From Pseudomonas sp. J452 (lineage in GTDB: Bacteria; Pseudomonadota; Gammaproteobacteria; Pseudomonadales; Pseudomonadaceae): 64,000 nt of DNA. The notes under the pieces are model-generated. The model was not told the DNA's origin, did no database searches, and saw nothing but the letters and a program-made list of their open reading frames with translations. The position numbers and the translations under genes are program-made. This document shows, piece after piece, positions 43,709 through 52,782 of the stretch (the first letter of the stretch is position 1; every line of letters begins with the position of its first letter). The DNA is taken from positions 2,170,001 through 2,234,000 of the forward strand of contig NZ_CP088294.1 of NCBI RefSeq assembly GCF_024666525.1. Direction: 5' to 3'.

Positions 43709-45769
43709 TCAGCTGTGGACAATGATGCGTTCGCGGCGGAAGGCGATGGCTTCCTCCGACTCTTCCAGCTCGCGTGCGGCCTGGTGGCCGTGGTACACCG
43801 CGCTGGCGATGATGCCTGGCGCATGGCAGTCGCCGATGGCACGCAGGGTCTTGATCCCGGCATCGTGCAGCGCCGCCGGGTTGGCCTGCAGATCCAGCAG
43901 CAATTGCTCGTTGGGGCTGCGCTCGGTGACCAGCACCACGGCGTCGGTGGCCAGGCGACTGATTCGGTCGGTGTAGCCACAGGCCAGCAGGGCACCTTCG
44001 CCGTCCAGTGAATGCAGGCGCTGGTTGGTCAGCAGGGTCACGCCCAGCTCCAGCAGGCGGGCCTGGATGCGGCCCTGCTCCATGGTGTTCTGCGCCCAGG
44101 GCGAGACCACCGCGAAGGGCGTCACCAGAGTCACCTTGCAGCCTTTCTTCACCAGCAGCTCGGCGAGTACACCCCCCATATAGAAGGTCTCGTCGTCGAA
44201 GATCAGCACCTCGCCCTGGGGCAGGCGGCCGGCCATCAGGTCGTCCGGGGTGTACACGGGGCGATGCTGCAGGCCTTCGATGGCGCGGTGATGAGTGCGG
44301 CCGGTGCCGTCGTTGCGCCAGGTCGAGCCGGTGGCCAGCAGCACATGGGCGAAACCGAAGCCGAGCACGTCCTCGGCGCCCAGGCGGCTGTCGCGGTAGA
44401 TGTCGACCTTGGTGGATTTCTGCAACTGGAGGATGCGGTAGTCGGCCACCCGCCGCCATTCGGCCAGGCCGGGCAGGGCGCCTTCGAGCATCACCCGGCC
44501 GCCGAGGGTGTCGCCGGCCTCGGCCAGGGCCACGCTGTAGCCACGCTCGCCGAGGGCGCGCGCCGCTTCCAGCCCGGCCGGGCCGGCACCGACCACCAGC
44601 ACCGAGTCGTCCGAGCGCTTGGGGTTCATTCGCTCCGGGTGCCAGCCACGGCGCCATTCCTCGCCCATGGTCGGGTTCTGTGTGCAGCGCAGCGGCACGA
44701 TGTTGTAGTCGGCGGAGACGCAGATATTGCAGCCGATGCACTCGCGGATATCGTCGAGGCGGTCCTCGCGGATCTTGTTCGGCAGGAAGGGATCGGCAAT
44801 TGACGGGCGCGCCGCGCCGATCAGGTCCATCACCCCGGACTTGATCAGGCGCACCATGGTGTCCGGTGAGGTGTAGCGGCCGACGCCGACCACCGGCTTG
44901 CTGGTGACGCGCTTGACGAAGTTGATGTAGGGCTCCTGGAAGCCTTCCTGGGTGAAGCGCGAAGTACCCGAGTCGTTCTCCCAGGAACTGATGTTGACGT
45001 CCCACAGGTCGGGGATCTCCGCCAGCATCTCCACCACTTCGCGGCCTTCCTCCTCGCAGCGCAGGCCATCGGCGCCCATCAGTTCGTCGACGGCGAAGCG
45101 CAGGGCCACGGCGCAGCGATCGCCGACCGCTTCCTTGGTGTCTTCCAGCACCTCGCGCAGCAGGCGCACGCGGTTGGTCAGCGAGCCGCCGTACTGGTCG
45201 GTGCGCTGGTTGTAACGCGGCAGGAGGAACTGCTGGAGGATCGACAGGTTGTGCGCGGCATACACATAGACGATGTCGAAGTCGGCACGCTTGGCGCGCA
45301 GGGCGGCGTCGCGGTGCCACTTGCGCAGGTCGCGGATATCGCTGAGCGACATGGCGCGTGCCTGGATTGGCTCATCCAGCACGATCGAGCGGTGCGACGG
45401 TGCCAGCGGCGCCATGCGCGAATCCTGGTTGCCGAAGGCCAGGCCCAGGTGCGCCAGCTCGATGCCGGCCAGCGCGCCGTGGGCATGCACGGCTTTGGTC
45501 ATGGCTTGTACGGCGGGGATGTCGCCGTCGTCCCACAGCTTGCCTTCGGCGTAGGGGCTCTGGTCCGAAGTGGGGTGGATGTCGGTGACCTCGGTGCAGA
45601 TCGAGCCCCAGCCGCCTTCGGCCTTGATCCCGCGCATGGCGGCCAGCATGTTCGGCCGCAGATGGCCCATGCCGTTGCAGTGCGGCACCTGGAAGAAGCG
45701 GTTGGGCGCGGTGACCGGACCGATCTTGACCGGCTCGAAGAGGATGGAATAGCGCGGATCGGTAGGCAT
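43709..45769 (-). CDS. Trimethylamine-dehydrogenase-like iron-sulfur flavoenzyme
   Basis: This 686-residue protein is like TMADH/DMADH throughout: ILFEPVKIGPVTAPNRFFQV, with C31 at the site that binds FMN covalently in TMADH (residue 30 there); YVYAAH with the catalytic Tyr/His; SWENDSGTSRF with the Trp and Asp of the active site; and 4Fe-4S ligands in CIGCNICV and LRCTQN. A C-terminal FAD/ADP-binding region follows (VLVVGAGPAGLEAARALGE). Two of three TMADH cation-pi bowl residues are changed: the Tyr60 position is Val and the Trp355 position is not Trp. It therefore probably oxidises another N-methylated amine. It heads an operon with a cupin and a binding protein. Confidence 0.88.
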   Translation of the reverse strand: MPTDPRYSILFEPVKIGPVTAPNRFFQVPHCNGMGHLRPNMLAAMRGIKAEGGWGSICTEVTDIHPTSDQSPYAEGKLWDDGDIPAVQAMTKAVHAHGALAGIELAHLGLAFGNQDSRMAPLAPSHRSIVLDEPIQARAMSLSDIRDLRKWHRDAALRAKRADFDIVYVYAAHNLSILQQFLLPRYNQRTDQYGGSLTNRVRLLREVLEDTKEAVGDRCAVALRFAVDELMGADGLRCEEEGREVVEMLAEIPDLWDVNISSWENDSGTSRFTQEGFQEPYINFVKRVTSKPVVGVGRYTSPDTMVRLIKSGVMDLIGAARPSIADPFLPNKIREDRLDDIRECIGCNICVSADYNIVPLRCTQNPTMGEEWRRGWHPERMNPKRSDDSVLVVGAGPAGLEAARALGERGYSVALAEAGDTLGGRVMLEGALPGLAEWRRVADYRILQLQKSTKVDIYRDSRLGAEDVLGFGFAHVLLATGSTWRNDGTGRTHHRAIEGLQHRPVYTPDDLMAGRLPQGEVLIFDDETFYMGGVLAELLVKKGCKVTLVTPFAVVSPWAQNTMEQGRIQARLLELGVTLLTNQRLHSLDGEGALLACGYTDRISRLATDAVVLVTERSPNEQLLLDLQANPAALHDAGIKTLRAIGDCHAPGIIASAVYHGHQAARELEESEEAIAFRRERIIVHS

Positions 45770-45839
45770 GTGCGGTTTCCTCGGCTGCGGTGCGCCTGTG
45801 GGCAGGCACCTTGTTGTTATGGGCAGCGCGTTTGCTGTT

Positions 45840-45887
45840 GTGAAAAATATAAAAACATTTTCATGAAAATGTATATAGAATTTTCAC
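45840..45887. promoter_or_regulatory. Large palindromic operator between TMADH-like operon and XRE-cupin gene
   Basis: A 48-bp inverted repeat with 20 of 24 matching positions. Its core ACATTTTCATGAAAATGT (45855-45872) is a perfect 18-bp palindrome, and the outer arms read GTGAAAA and TTTTCAC. It lies in the divergent space between the two operons, where a self-regulated XRE-cupin repressor or activator would bind. A related half site, GTGAAAAATATA with a TTTTCA end 24 bases on, recurs at 60260-60283. Confidence 0.7.
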
Positions 45888-45940
45888 GTTGTTTTGAAAT
45901 GGCAGCCTCACCGAGGTCTTCGCCATCCTCTAGATTTGTA

Positions 45941-45956
45941 TTGAACGACTGTTCAG
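45941..45956. promoter_or_regulatory. TTGAACGACTGTTCAG operator-like site
   Basis: A TGAAC-N4-GTTCA inverted repeat, 88 bases before the XRE-cupin start. It resembles BetI/TetR-type operators and matches sites at 46663, 60149, 60453 and 60476. Confidence 0.55.
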
Positions 45957-46028
45957 TTGATTTTGCAATTCTTCTCTTTCTCTCGGCTGGCATAGAATGG
46001 GAGCCTTCGAGCGATGTGGAACAACCTC

Positions 46029-46568
46029 ATGACTGACTCTGGCCTTGGCCTGCGTATCCGCGATCTGCGCAAACGCCGCGGAGTGCGCCTGCAACAGGTG
46101 GCGGACCGTATCGGCCGTTCGGTGGGCTTCGTCTCGCAGATCGAGCGGGGCCTGTCGAATCCCAGCATCGAGGATGTCTCGGCCATCGCCGAGCTGCTCG
46201 GCGTGGATTACCGCTTCTTCTTCACGCCTACTGCGGAGCCGGCGCACAGCCTGGTGGTGCACCCCGGTGAGCGGCGTTCGCTGAGCTACCGGGGCGGTAT
46301 CAGCGACCAGCTGCTGTCGCCGCTGATGTCGGGCAAGTTCCATATGCTGTTGACCGAGCTGGAGCCCGGCGCGCGCTCCAGCGACGAGGCCAGTACCCAC
46401 GCGGGCGAGCAGGGCGGCTACGTGCTGGAAGGCCAGTTGCGCCTGTGGGTGGGCGACGAATGCCTGGAGCTGCGCAGCGGCGACAGCTTCCAGTTTCTCT
46501 CCTCAAACCCCCATCACTACCTCAACCCGGGCGACACACCGGCGCGCATTCTCTGGGTTTTTTCCTGA
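46029..46568 (+). CDS. XRE-family regulator with C-terminal cupin
   Basis: This 180-residue regulator has an N-terminal helix-turn-helix (IRDLRKRRGVRLQQVADRIG, SVGFVSQIERGLSNPSIEDV) and a C-terminal cupin that binds a small ligand (GARSSDEASTHAGEQGGYVL, FQFLSSNPHHYLNPGDTPAR). XRE-cupin proteins often control catabolism of amines and amino acids. An ATG five codons earlier (46014) is also possible. It is divergent from the TMADH-like operon with a large palindrome between them, so it is the likely regulator of that operon. Confidence 0.9.
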   Translation: MTDSGLGLRIRDLRKRRGVRLQQVADRIGRSVGFVSQIERGLSNPSIEDVSAIAELLGVDYRFFFTPTAEPAHSLVVHPGERRSLSYRGGISDQLLSPLMSGKFHMLLTELEPGARSSDEASTHAGEQGGYVLEGQLRLWVGDECLELRSGDSFQFLSSNPHHYLNPGDTPARILWVFS

Positions 46569-46662
46569 TACCAGTGCCCCTGTAAACGCCTCGATAACGC
46601 TCTGTAGCCCTTGGCTGGCAAGGCTTACGTGCGTTTGTCGCAAGTTTCTATCGGGCAATTGA

Positions 46663-46678
46663 TTGAACGTTTATTTAG
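46663..46678. promoter_or_regulatory. TTGAACGTTTATTTAG operator-like half site
   Basis: It shares TTGAACG and the terminal TAG-type end with the other sites of this motif. It lies 127 bases before the second Pot-type binding-protein gene. Weak on its own; listed because of the shared pattern. Confidence 0.45.
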
Positions 46679-46804
46679 TAGTAGGGTGAAAAAAGACCCG
46701 ATCCGCTACGGCTGCCTGGTCGAGGGCAGGGGTCGTCGAGGTGCGCCGGCGGTTACGTCGGTCGGCACCATGGCTCACCAGATGCAAGTGCGAGGACAAC
46801 AACA

Positions 46805-47899
46805 ATGAACGATCGCCGACTTAACCACTGGCTCGCCGGCGCGCTGCTGTCGACCTGCGCCGCAACGGCGCTGGCTTCCAACGAACTGAATATCGTCAAC
46901 TGGTCCGGCTACGTTTCGCCGGACGCCCTGGACAGCTTCGAGACCAGCCACGCGGTCAAGGTCAAGTACGACGTACTGGACAGCGACGACAGCCTGCAGG
47001 CCAAGCTGCTCGGCGGTAACACCGGCTACGACGTGGTCTATCCCTCGTCGACCTTCATGGCCAAGCAGATCGAGGCCGGGGTCTACGAAAAGCTGGACTG
47101 GTCGAAGATTCCCAACCGCACCAACCTCGATCCGGGGCTGATGGAGAAGCTGGCCCAGCAGGACCCGCAGAACCAGTACGGCGTGCCTTATGTGTGGGGC
47201 ACCGACGGCTTGATCGTGAACATGACCAAGGTGCGCGAAATACTCGGCGCGGATGCCAAGATCGACAGCTGGGATCTGATCCTCGACCCGGTCATCGCGC
47301 AGAAGCTGAGCCAGTGCGGCATCTCGCTGATGGACTCGGCCAGCGACATGTTCCCCATCGTCCTCGCCCATATGGGTCGCGACCCCAACAGCACCGACGT
47401 GGCCGACTACCTGGCCGCTTATGCCGAGCTGAAGAAGGTGCGCCCCTACATCACCCAGTTCAGTACCTCCTACCTCAACGATGTGGTCAGCGGCGACATC
47501 TGCATCGCCGCCGGCTGGTCGGGCGATGCCACGGTGATCCAGCAACGCATGGCCGAAGCCAAGCTACCGGACGAGATCGTCTACCTGACGCCCAAGGGTT
47601 CCACCGGTGTCTGGTTCACCCTGATGGGCATTCCCAAGGACGCGCCGAACAAGGACAACGCCTACAAGTGGATCAACCACCTGCTGAGCAAGGAAATGGC
47701 CGCCAGCACCACCAACCACATCACCTACACCACCGCCGTGCTGATCGCCAAGCCGCTGGTGGCGCCGGAGCTGCAGGCCAGCAACACGGTATTCCCCAGG
47801 GACGAGGACATTGCCGCGGCTTTCACCTTCCTGCCCATCGCACCCAAGGTGCAGAAGGTGATGAACAAGTATTGGCTGCGCTTCAAGTCCGATAGCTGA
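46805..47899 (+). CDS. Polyamine-type ABC transporter substrate-binding protein (PotD/PotF-like)
   Basis: This 364-residue periplasmic binding protein has a signal peptide (LNHWLAGALLSTCAATALA) and the PotF pattern: LNIVNWSGYVSPDALDSFET, TGYDVVYPSSTFMAKQI, YGVPYVWGTDGLIVN and AAGWSGDATVIQQ. It is the same length as the binding protein at 42107-43201 but distinct in sequence. It lacks an adjacent permease, while a Pot-type ATPase and two permeases lie at 55.9-58.9 kb without their own binding protein. It is a plausible partner of those. Ligand unknown. Confidence 0.9.
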   Translation: MNDRRLNHWLAGALLSTCAATALASNELNIVNWSGYVSPDALDSFETSHAVKVKYDVLDSDDSLQAKLLGGNTGYDVVYPSSTFMAKQIEAGVYEKLDWSKIPNRTNLDPGLMEKLAQQDPQNQYGVPYVWGTDGLIVNMTKVREILGADAKIDSWDLILDPVIAQKLSQCGISLMDSASDMFPIVLAHMGRDPNSTDVADYLAAYAELKKVRPYITQFSTSYLNDVVSGDICIAAGWSGDATVIQQRMAEAKLPDEIVYLTPKGSTGVWFTLMGIPKDAPNKDNAYKWINHLLSKEMAASTTNHITYTTAVLIAKPLVAPELQASNTVFPRDEDIAAAFTFLPIAPKVQKVMNKYWLRFKSDS

Positions 47900-47901
47900 G
47901 A

Positions 47902-48094
47902 GCTGTCTACGATCTGCTGCGCGTCGGCCAGGCGGCGTTGCGATCGGGCTCGGCAAGCCGCTTGCGGCTAACGCGCTTCAGCGCGGCCCGAAGGGCGAGT
48001 GAAACGAGTACTGCTCATTTACTGCCAGTAAACTGCGCACCCTCGCCCAATCTCGCCTTGCCTGGCGCTGGCTCGCGAGATCGTAAGCAGGCTC
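47902..48094. repeat. Long intergenic repeat with terminal inverted repeats
   Basis: About 193 bp between imperfect ends GAGCTGTCTACGATCT and AGATCGTAAGCAGGCTC (inverse complement). Inside are further GC-rich segments and TACTGCTCATTTACTGCCAG. Pieces of its end (AGCCTGYTTACGAT) recur near 41886 and 48894, so it is a dispersed element. It fills the 351-base gap before the TetR-type gene; the rest (48095-48250) shows nothing recognisable. Confidence 0.65.
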
Positions 48095-48250
48095 TGAGGT
48101 GCCTAGCCGGCCGTGCTGGTCGAGCGTGGCCGTGCTATCGCGCTATCATGTGTGCCGGCTGGTGGCGGCAAGTGGCCCCAGCCGATTTTTTGTCCCCGAA
48201 TGGATCTGCCTGGCGCTTACGGCCCCGGGCGCAGCAGCGAATAGAGCTCT

Positions 48251-48889
48251 ATGACCAGCATGGAATCGACCCGTCCCAAGCCCAAGCGCAGCAGCGAACC
48301 GCGCGTGCGCGAAACCGTCGAAGTGCGGCGCAAGTCGCTGATCCAGGCGGCCATGCGCTCGATCGCCAAGTACGGCTACGCCGGCAGCACCATCGACAAG
48401 ATCTGCAGCGAGGCCCAGGTCTCGCGCGGGCTGATTAACCATCACTTCCAGAGCAAGGACGAGCTGATCCGCCAGGCCTACCGTGAGCTGTGCGAGGAGT
48501 GGAGCTTCCAGACCCGCGACATGTTGCTCAGCGCCGAGCGTGATCCGGAAGACAAGATGCGCTCGATCATCCGCGCCTCCTTCGGCCCGGCCCTGTTCAA
48601 GCACGATTACATCGGCATCTGGGTCGGTTTTGTCAGCGTCATCGCCAAGTCGCCGACCCTCAAGCGCCTCAATCGCGAGCTGATTGCCGAAGACATAGTG
48701 GCCTACCAGAAGATCTTCGAGGCCATCGCCGCCAAGCGTGGCAAGACCATCAACGCGCGCCTGGCGACCATCACCCTGCTGGCGATGATCGACGGCTTCT
48801 GGACCCAGTGGTACCTCGATCCGTCGGCCTTCACCGGCGACGAGGCCGCCCAGGCCTGTTCCGAATACGTCGAGCGCCTTTACTCTTAA
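48251..48889 (+). CDS. BetI-like TetR-family regulator
   Basis: This 212-residue regulator has an N-terminal TetR helix-turn-helix (KSLIQAAMRSIAKYGYAGST, SEAQVSRGLINHHFQSKDEL) and a C-terminal BetI-like ligand domain (WVGFVSVIAKSPTLKRLNRE; MIDGFWTQWYLDPSAFTGDE). BetI-type repressors respond to choline or related quaternary amines. The nearby TTGAACG-type sites look like BetI-family operators. It is likely to control the Pot-type transporter / catabolic genes in this part of the window (inference). Confidence 0.88.
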   Translation: MTSMESTRPKPKRSSEPRVRETVEVRRKSLIQAAMRSIAKYGYAGSTIDKICSEAQVSRGLINHHFQSKDELIRQAYRELCEEWSFQTRDMLLSAERDPEDKMRSIIRASFGPALFKHDYIGIWVGFVSVIAKSPTLKRLNRELIAEDIVAYQKIFEAIAAKRGKTINARLATITLLAMIDGFWTQWYLDPSAFTGDEAAQACSEYVERLYS

Positions 48890-49114
48890 GAACCTGTTTA
48901 CGATGTTTTTTGCCGATACCTACACGGCGAGTGGTGCAGGTACGGAGCGCTGTTGCCCCCTCTCCCGTTCACGGGAGAGGGCTGGGGAGAGGGCTCGTCG
49001 GCCAATTCTCTCTCCCCCCAGCCCTCGGTTTGGGCTTCCTGCGTAGAGGGGCGTCGCCGAGATCTGAAACAGGCGCAGAGCCTGTTCAACGTCCCGCACT
49101 GGCTCGCTCCGTGA
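48890..49114. repeat. CTCTCCC-type composite repeat
   Basis: A CTCTCCCGTTCACGGGAGAG palindrome, then TCTCTCCCCCCAGCCCTCGG and GGGCTTCCTGCGTAGAGGGG fragments fill the gap between convergent genes. A TTTACGATGTTTTTTGCC piece of the other repeat family starts at about 48898. Confidence 0.75.
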
Positions 49115-49999
49115 CTACGCCTCTGCTACGCGTGCCTGCCGGCTGCTACCTAGCAGAGACAGGCTCGCCGCCGCCAGTACCAGCCCCGCGCCCAGCCACA
49201 GGTTCCAGCTCGGCCAGACATCCCAGATCAGATAGCCAAGCAGCAGCGACCAGAGCAGCGAGGAGAACGAGATCGGGCTGGCCAGGGCCAGCGGCAGGCG
49301 GCGGATGGCCATGATGTACAGCAGGTTGGCCGCCGCGCCGAGCACGCCGAGCAGCAATAGCAACAGCCAGTCTGTGCTCTGCAGTGGCTGCCACGCCCAG
49401 GGCAGCAACAGGACGCAGACCAGCAGCATCAGCAGGTTGTTGCTGGCCATCAGCTCGGCATCGCTGTGGTTGGCCACATTGCGCCGGTAGAGCACCGCAG
49501 TCAGCGCCCAGAACACGGGCGTCAGCAGTCCGGGAATCAGCGCCTGCAAGGCTGGCAGACTGGCCAGCGGCGGGCCGGCGATCAACACCCCGGCAAAGCC
49601 CAGGGCGCAGGCGAACCAGGCCAGCGGCGCTACTCGTTCGCCGAGCATGGGCCCGGCCAACAGGGTACTGAGCAGCGGGGTGAGGTAATACAGGCTGTAC
49701 AGCTGGGTCAGGTCGAGGCCGATGGCGGCCGTGTAGAAACAGGCCCAGCCGGCCAGGTTGCACAGGTTCATCGGTAGCAGACGCCACTGCCGGTTGGCAT
49801 CGCCCAGGCTGGCCAGGGCCGAACGACGGCCCAGGCTCAGGCCGCAGGCCAGGCCGAAGACGCTGCGCATGGCGAGGATCTGCCACACACTGATGCTCGC
49901 CACCAGCCACTTGGCCGCCGCATCGCCACCGGCATAGACAAAGTAGGCCAGCAGCAGAAGCAGGATGCCCTGGCGTTGTGCGGGGGAGATCGTGTGCAT
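49115..49999 (-). CDS. DMT-family (EamA) transporter
   Basis: This 294-residue inner-membrane protein has ten helices in two EamA halves. The N-terminus QGILLLLLAYFVYAGGDAAA, then ISVWQILAMRSVFGLACGLS are typical. The middle duplication begins near LIPGLLTPVFWALTAVLYRR, and the C-terminus is LLGYLIWDVWPSWNLWLGAG. Such proteins export or import small metabolites. It is convergent with the TetR-type gene and lies upstream of a repeat block. Substrate unknown. Confidence 0.9.
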   Translation of the reverse strand: MHTISPAQRQGILLLLLAYFVYAGGDAAAKWLVASISVWQILAMRSVFGLACGLSLGRRSALASLGDANRQWRLLPMNLCNLAGWACFYTAAIGLDLTQLYSLYYLTPLLSTLLAGPMLGERVAPLAWFACALGFAGVLIAGPPLASLPALQALIPGLLTPVFWALTAVLYRRNVANHSDAELMASNNLLMLLVCVLLLPWAWQPLQSTDWLLLLLLGVLGAAANLLYIMAIRRLPLALASPISFSSLLWSLLLGYLIWDVWPSWNLWLGAGLVLAAASLSLLGSSRQARVAEA

Positions 50000-50444
50000 G
50001 GCGGGCCTGCGGAGTGAGTGCGGTTGTACCTGTCCCGGATTGCATCCGGGCTACGAACCATGGGGTAACGAGTTGGCCATGCCCCTCTCCCCCAGCCCCT
50101 CGGTTTGGGCTTCCTGCGTCACCCTACCTCCTGCATCCCTGCAGTCGTCTCCCACCAGTGGGAGAGGGGAGGAGACCGTGTATGGCGGATAGCTGGCGCG
50201 GTTCGCTCCCTCACCCAGACCCGCGATTTTGGCTTCCTGTATCACGCTGTCCCCTGCTAGTGGGAGAGGGGAGGAAGTTGCACATGGCTGATGCCTGGCA
50301 CGGCCTGCCCCCTCTCCCGTTCACGGGAGAGGGCTGGGGAGAGGGGCTCTGCCGGCACCGCGCGCAAGTCCTCGGCGGCGGTTGCCCGGTGCGTAGCCCG
50401 GATGCAATCCGGGGCCCTGCCAACTCCGCAGCCAGGCCCTGGGC
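50000..50444. repeat. Repeat-rich intergenic block
   Basis: No gene. It contains a TCCCGGATTGCATCCGGGC REP half at 50034-50054, a long composite CTCTCCC unit with TACCTCCTGCATCCCTGCAG (50080-50170), a second CTCTCCC unit around 50290-50345 and a GTAGCCCGGATGCAATCCGG half at 50394-50414. Confidence 0.8.
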
Positions 50445-52508
50445 TCAGTCCAGCACCAGCCGCACCAGCGCATCCACCGCCACCGCACCACTCTCCAGGG
50501 CCAGCAGCGGATTGACGTCCAGCTCCAGCAGGCTTCCGGCGTTGGCCTCGGCGTAGCGGGCGATGGCTTCCACTGCGTCGATCAGCGCCGCGATATCGGC
50601 CTTGGGCCGGCCGCGATAGCCGTCGAGCAGGGCGAAGCTGCGCAGGCTGCGCAGGGCCTGTTCGATTTCCGTGCGCGAGGTCGGCAGCAGCAGGGTGCGT
50701 GCATCGGCCAGTAGCTCGACCAGGATGCCGCCGGCACCCAGGGTCAGGGCCAGGCCGAACTGCGGGTCGCGGGTCACACCGACCAGCAGTTCAGCGACCA
50801 CGCCGGCTGCCATCTTCTCCACCAGGAACTGCTCGAAGCTGGCTGCCAGCTCGCTGAAAGCGCCGGCTAGCTGCTGGGCGTCACGCAGGTTGAGCTTGAC
50901 CGCGCCCAGCTCGGTCTTGTGCGCCAGGGTGCTGGACACCGCCTTGAGCACCACCGGATAGCCGATCAGTTCGGCGGCGTTCAAGGCCTCTTCCAGGCGC
51001 TGTACCCGATGGCCGGCAGGGATCGGCATGCCGTGGGCGGCCAACTGGCGCTTGGCCGTGTATTCATCGAGCATGCCGGCCTCGCCAGCGCGCAGCGCGG
51101 TCGGCGGGTTGAGTGGCTCGACCAGCGCCAATTGCGCACGGCGCTCACCGATGGCGGCGGCCGCGGCGACGGCGCGCAGTGCCTCGCGCATGCCCTGCAT
51201 CGGCGCGATGCCGGCGGCCAGCAGGCGGCGGGCGGCGGGGCCATTCATCAGCTCGGCCATGCCGCTAACGAACAGCGCCGGTTTGCTCACCCGCTGGTGG
51301 GCCTGGATAAAGCCTGTGACCGACTCGTCCCAGCCCTCGATGCCATCCTGCTGGCTGTCGGGGAAGTCCATCACCAGCAGGCTGAGGTCAGTGTCGGCGG
51401 CGGCCATGGCGGCGAAGCAATCGGTCAGCGCCGGCACATTGCCCCAGATATAGGTCTGGTAATCCAGCGGGTTGTGCAGCGGCACCAGCGGGCCGAGCAC
51501 ATTGCTCAGGGCATAGCGGGTGGCGGAATTCAGCGGCGGATAGAGCACGCCGGCGTTTTGCCCCAGGTCGGCCAACAGCGAGGCGTCGCCGCCCGAGCAG
51601 GCCAGCGCGCCGACCCGCTTGCCGACCAGCGGGCCGCAGACATGCAGCAGCTTGAGGGTCTCCAGAAAGTCGGCCAGGTCTTCCACTCGGGCGATACCCA
51701 GGCGGGCGAACAGTGCGTCGTACAGCGCGTCGGCGCCGGCCAGCGAGCTGGTGTGGCTGGCGGTGAGCGCCGCGCCGATATCGGAGGCGCCGGCCTTCAG
51801 GGCGATCACCGGGATACCGCGTTGCAGCGCCTTGTGCGCGGCGCGGGAGAAGGCGGCAACGTCCGACAAGCCCTCGATATGCAGGCCGATGGCGGTGACG
51901 CGCGGGTCTTCCAGCAGGGCCTCGATCAGGTGCTCGAAGTCGGTCACCGCCTTGTTGCCCAGGGCCATGATGTAGGCGATCGGCAGGTGGTGCCGCTGCA
52001 GCGACAGGTTGAGCGCCAGGTTGCCGCTCTGGGTGATGATCGCCACGCCGCGCTCGACCCGCTCACCACCCTGGTGGTCGGGCCACAATGCGCAGCCGTC
52101 GAGGTAGTTGAGCAGGCCGTAGCAGTTGGGGCCGACCAGGGCCAGATCGCCGGCCGCTGCCAGCAGGCGGCGTTGCAGCTCGATGCCGTCGCCGCCGACT
52201 TCGGCGAAACCGGAGGCGTAGCACACCACGCCACCGGCACCGCGCGCGGCCAGGCCGGCCACCAGCGGGATGCTGTCTTCACGCGGCACGGCGAGGAAGG
52301 CGGCGTCCGGCACGCCGGGCAGGGCGGCCACGTCCGGGTAGCAGGGCAGGCCTTCGATCTCCTCGCGGCGCGGGTTGATCGGCCAGATCTCGCCCTGGAA
52401 GCCGATCTTGCGGCACTGGCGGATCACTTCGGCGGCTACGCTGCCGCCGGCCACGGCGATGCTCTTGGGGTGCAGCAGGCGGTTCAGGTTGGTGGTATGG
52501 CGGGACAT
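50445..52508 (-). CDS. NDP-forming acyl-CoA synthetase (ADP-forming acyl-CoA ligase)
   Basis: This 687-residue fused enzyme has a CoA-binding Rossmann domain (LLHPKSIAVAGGSVAAEVIR), succinyl-CoA-ligase flavodoxin domains with the phospho-histidine region AALTASHTSSLAGADALYDA, and a C-terminal ATP-grasp domain (LDEYTAKRQLAAHGMPIPAG; YPVVLKAVSSTLAHKTELGA). It would turn a carboxylate to its CoA ester. GGAG lies eight bases before the ATG at 52508; long frames further upstream pass through repeats and are not coding. Downstream of it in the same direction lies no gene; upstream are the dehydrogenase, aminotransferase and transport genes. Confidence 0.9.
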   Translation of the reverse strand: MSRHTTNLNRLLHPKSIAVAGGSVAAEVIRQCRKIGFQGEIWPINPRREEIEGLPCYPDVAALPGVPDAAFLAVPREDSIPLVAGLAARGAGGVVCYASGFAEVGGDGIELQRRLLAAAGDLALVGPNCYGLLNYLDGCALWPDHQGGERVERGVAIITQSGNLALNLSLQRHHLPIAYIMALGNKAVTDFEHLIEALLEDPRVTAIGLHIEGLSDVAAFSRAAHKALQRGIPVIALKAGASDIGAALTASHTSSLAGADALYDALFARLGIARVEDLADFLETLKLLHVCGPLVGKRVGALACSGGDASLLADLGQNAGVLYPPLNSATRYALSNVLGPLVPLHNPLDYQTYIWGNVPALTDCFAAMAAADTDLSLLVMDFPDSQQDGIEGWDESVTGFIQAHQRVSKPALFVSGMAELMNGPAARRLLAAGIAPMQGMREALRAVAAAAAIGERRAQLALVEPLNPPTALRAGEAGMLDEYTAKRQLAAHGMPIPAGHRVQRLEEALNAAELIGYPVVLKAVSSTLAHKTELGAVKLNLRDAQQLAGAFSELAASFEQFLVEKMAAGVVAELLVGVTRDPQFGLALTLGAGGILVELLADARTLLLPTSRTEIEQALRSLRSFALLDGYRGRPKADIAALIDAVEAIARYAEANAGSLLELDVNPLLALESGAVAVDALVRLVLD

Positions 52509-52782
52509 CGGGGTACTCCAGAAAACGTGGCTGTTGGGCCGTTTGGCAATCCTCCCGTGCCATCGGGCAGGCGGGGGCTCAGCTTTCACAGGTATGCCCC
52601 CTTTCCCGTTTACGGGAGAGGGTTGGGGAGAGGGTGGGTTAACCAACACCCTCTCCCCCGGCCCCTCTCCCACAAGTGGGAGAGGGGAGATTTCAGTGCG
52701 TAGCCCGGATGCAATCCGGGGTGAATCTGATCCGGGGTTCCCGGATTTCATCCGGGCTACGCGATCTCTGCACCGCGCGGGT
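52509..52782. repeat. Repeats between acyl-CoA ligase and aldehyde dehydrogenase genes
   Basis: Two CTCTCCC-type palindromes at about 52597-52688 and one inverted pair of the GTAGCCCGGATGCAATCCGG REP at 52698-52761. No gene in this 274-base gap; the repeats may separate the ligase gene from the operon upstream. Confidence 0.8.

Noticed and set aside
43709..45769. Calling the flavoenzyme trimethylamine dehydrogenase outright
   Set aside because: Two of the three residues that bind the trimethylammonium ion in TMADH are not conserved, so only the family is asserted.
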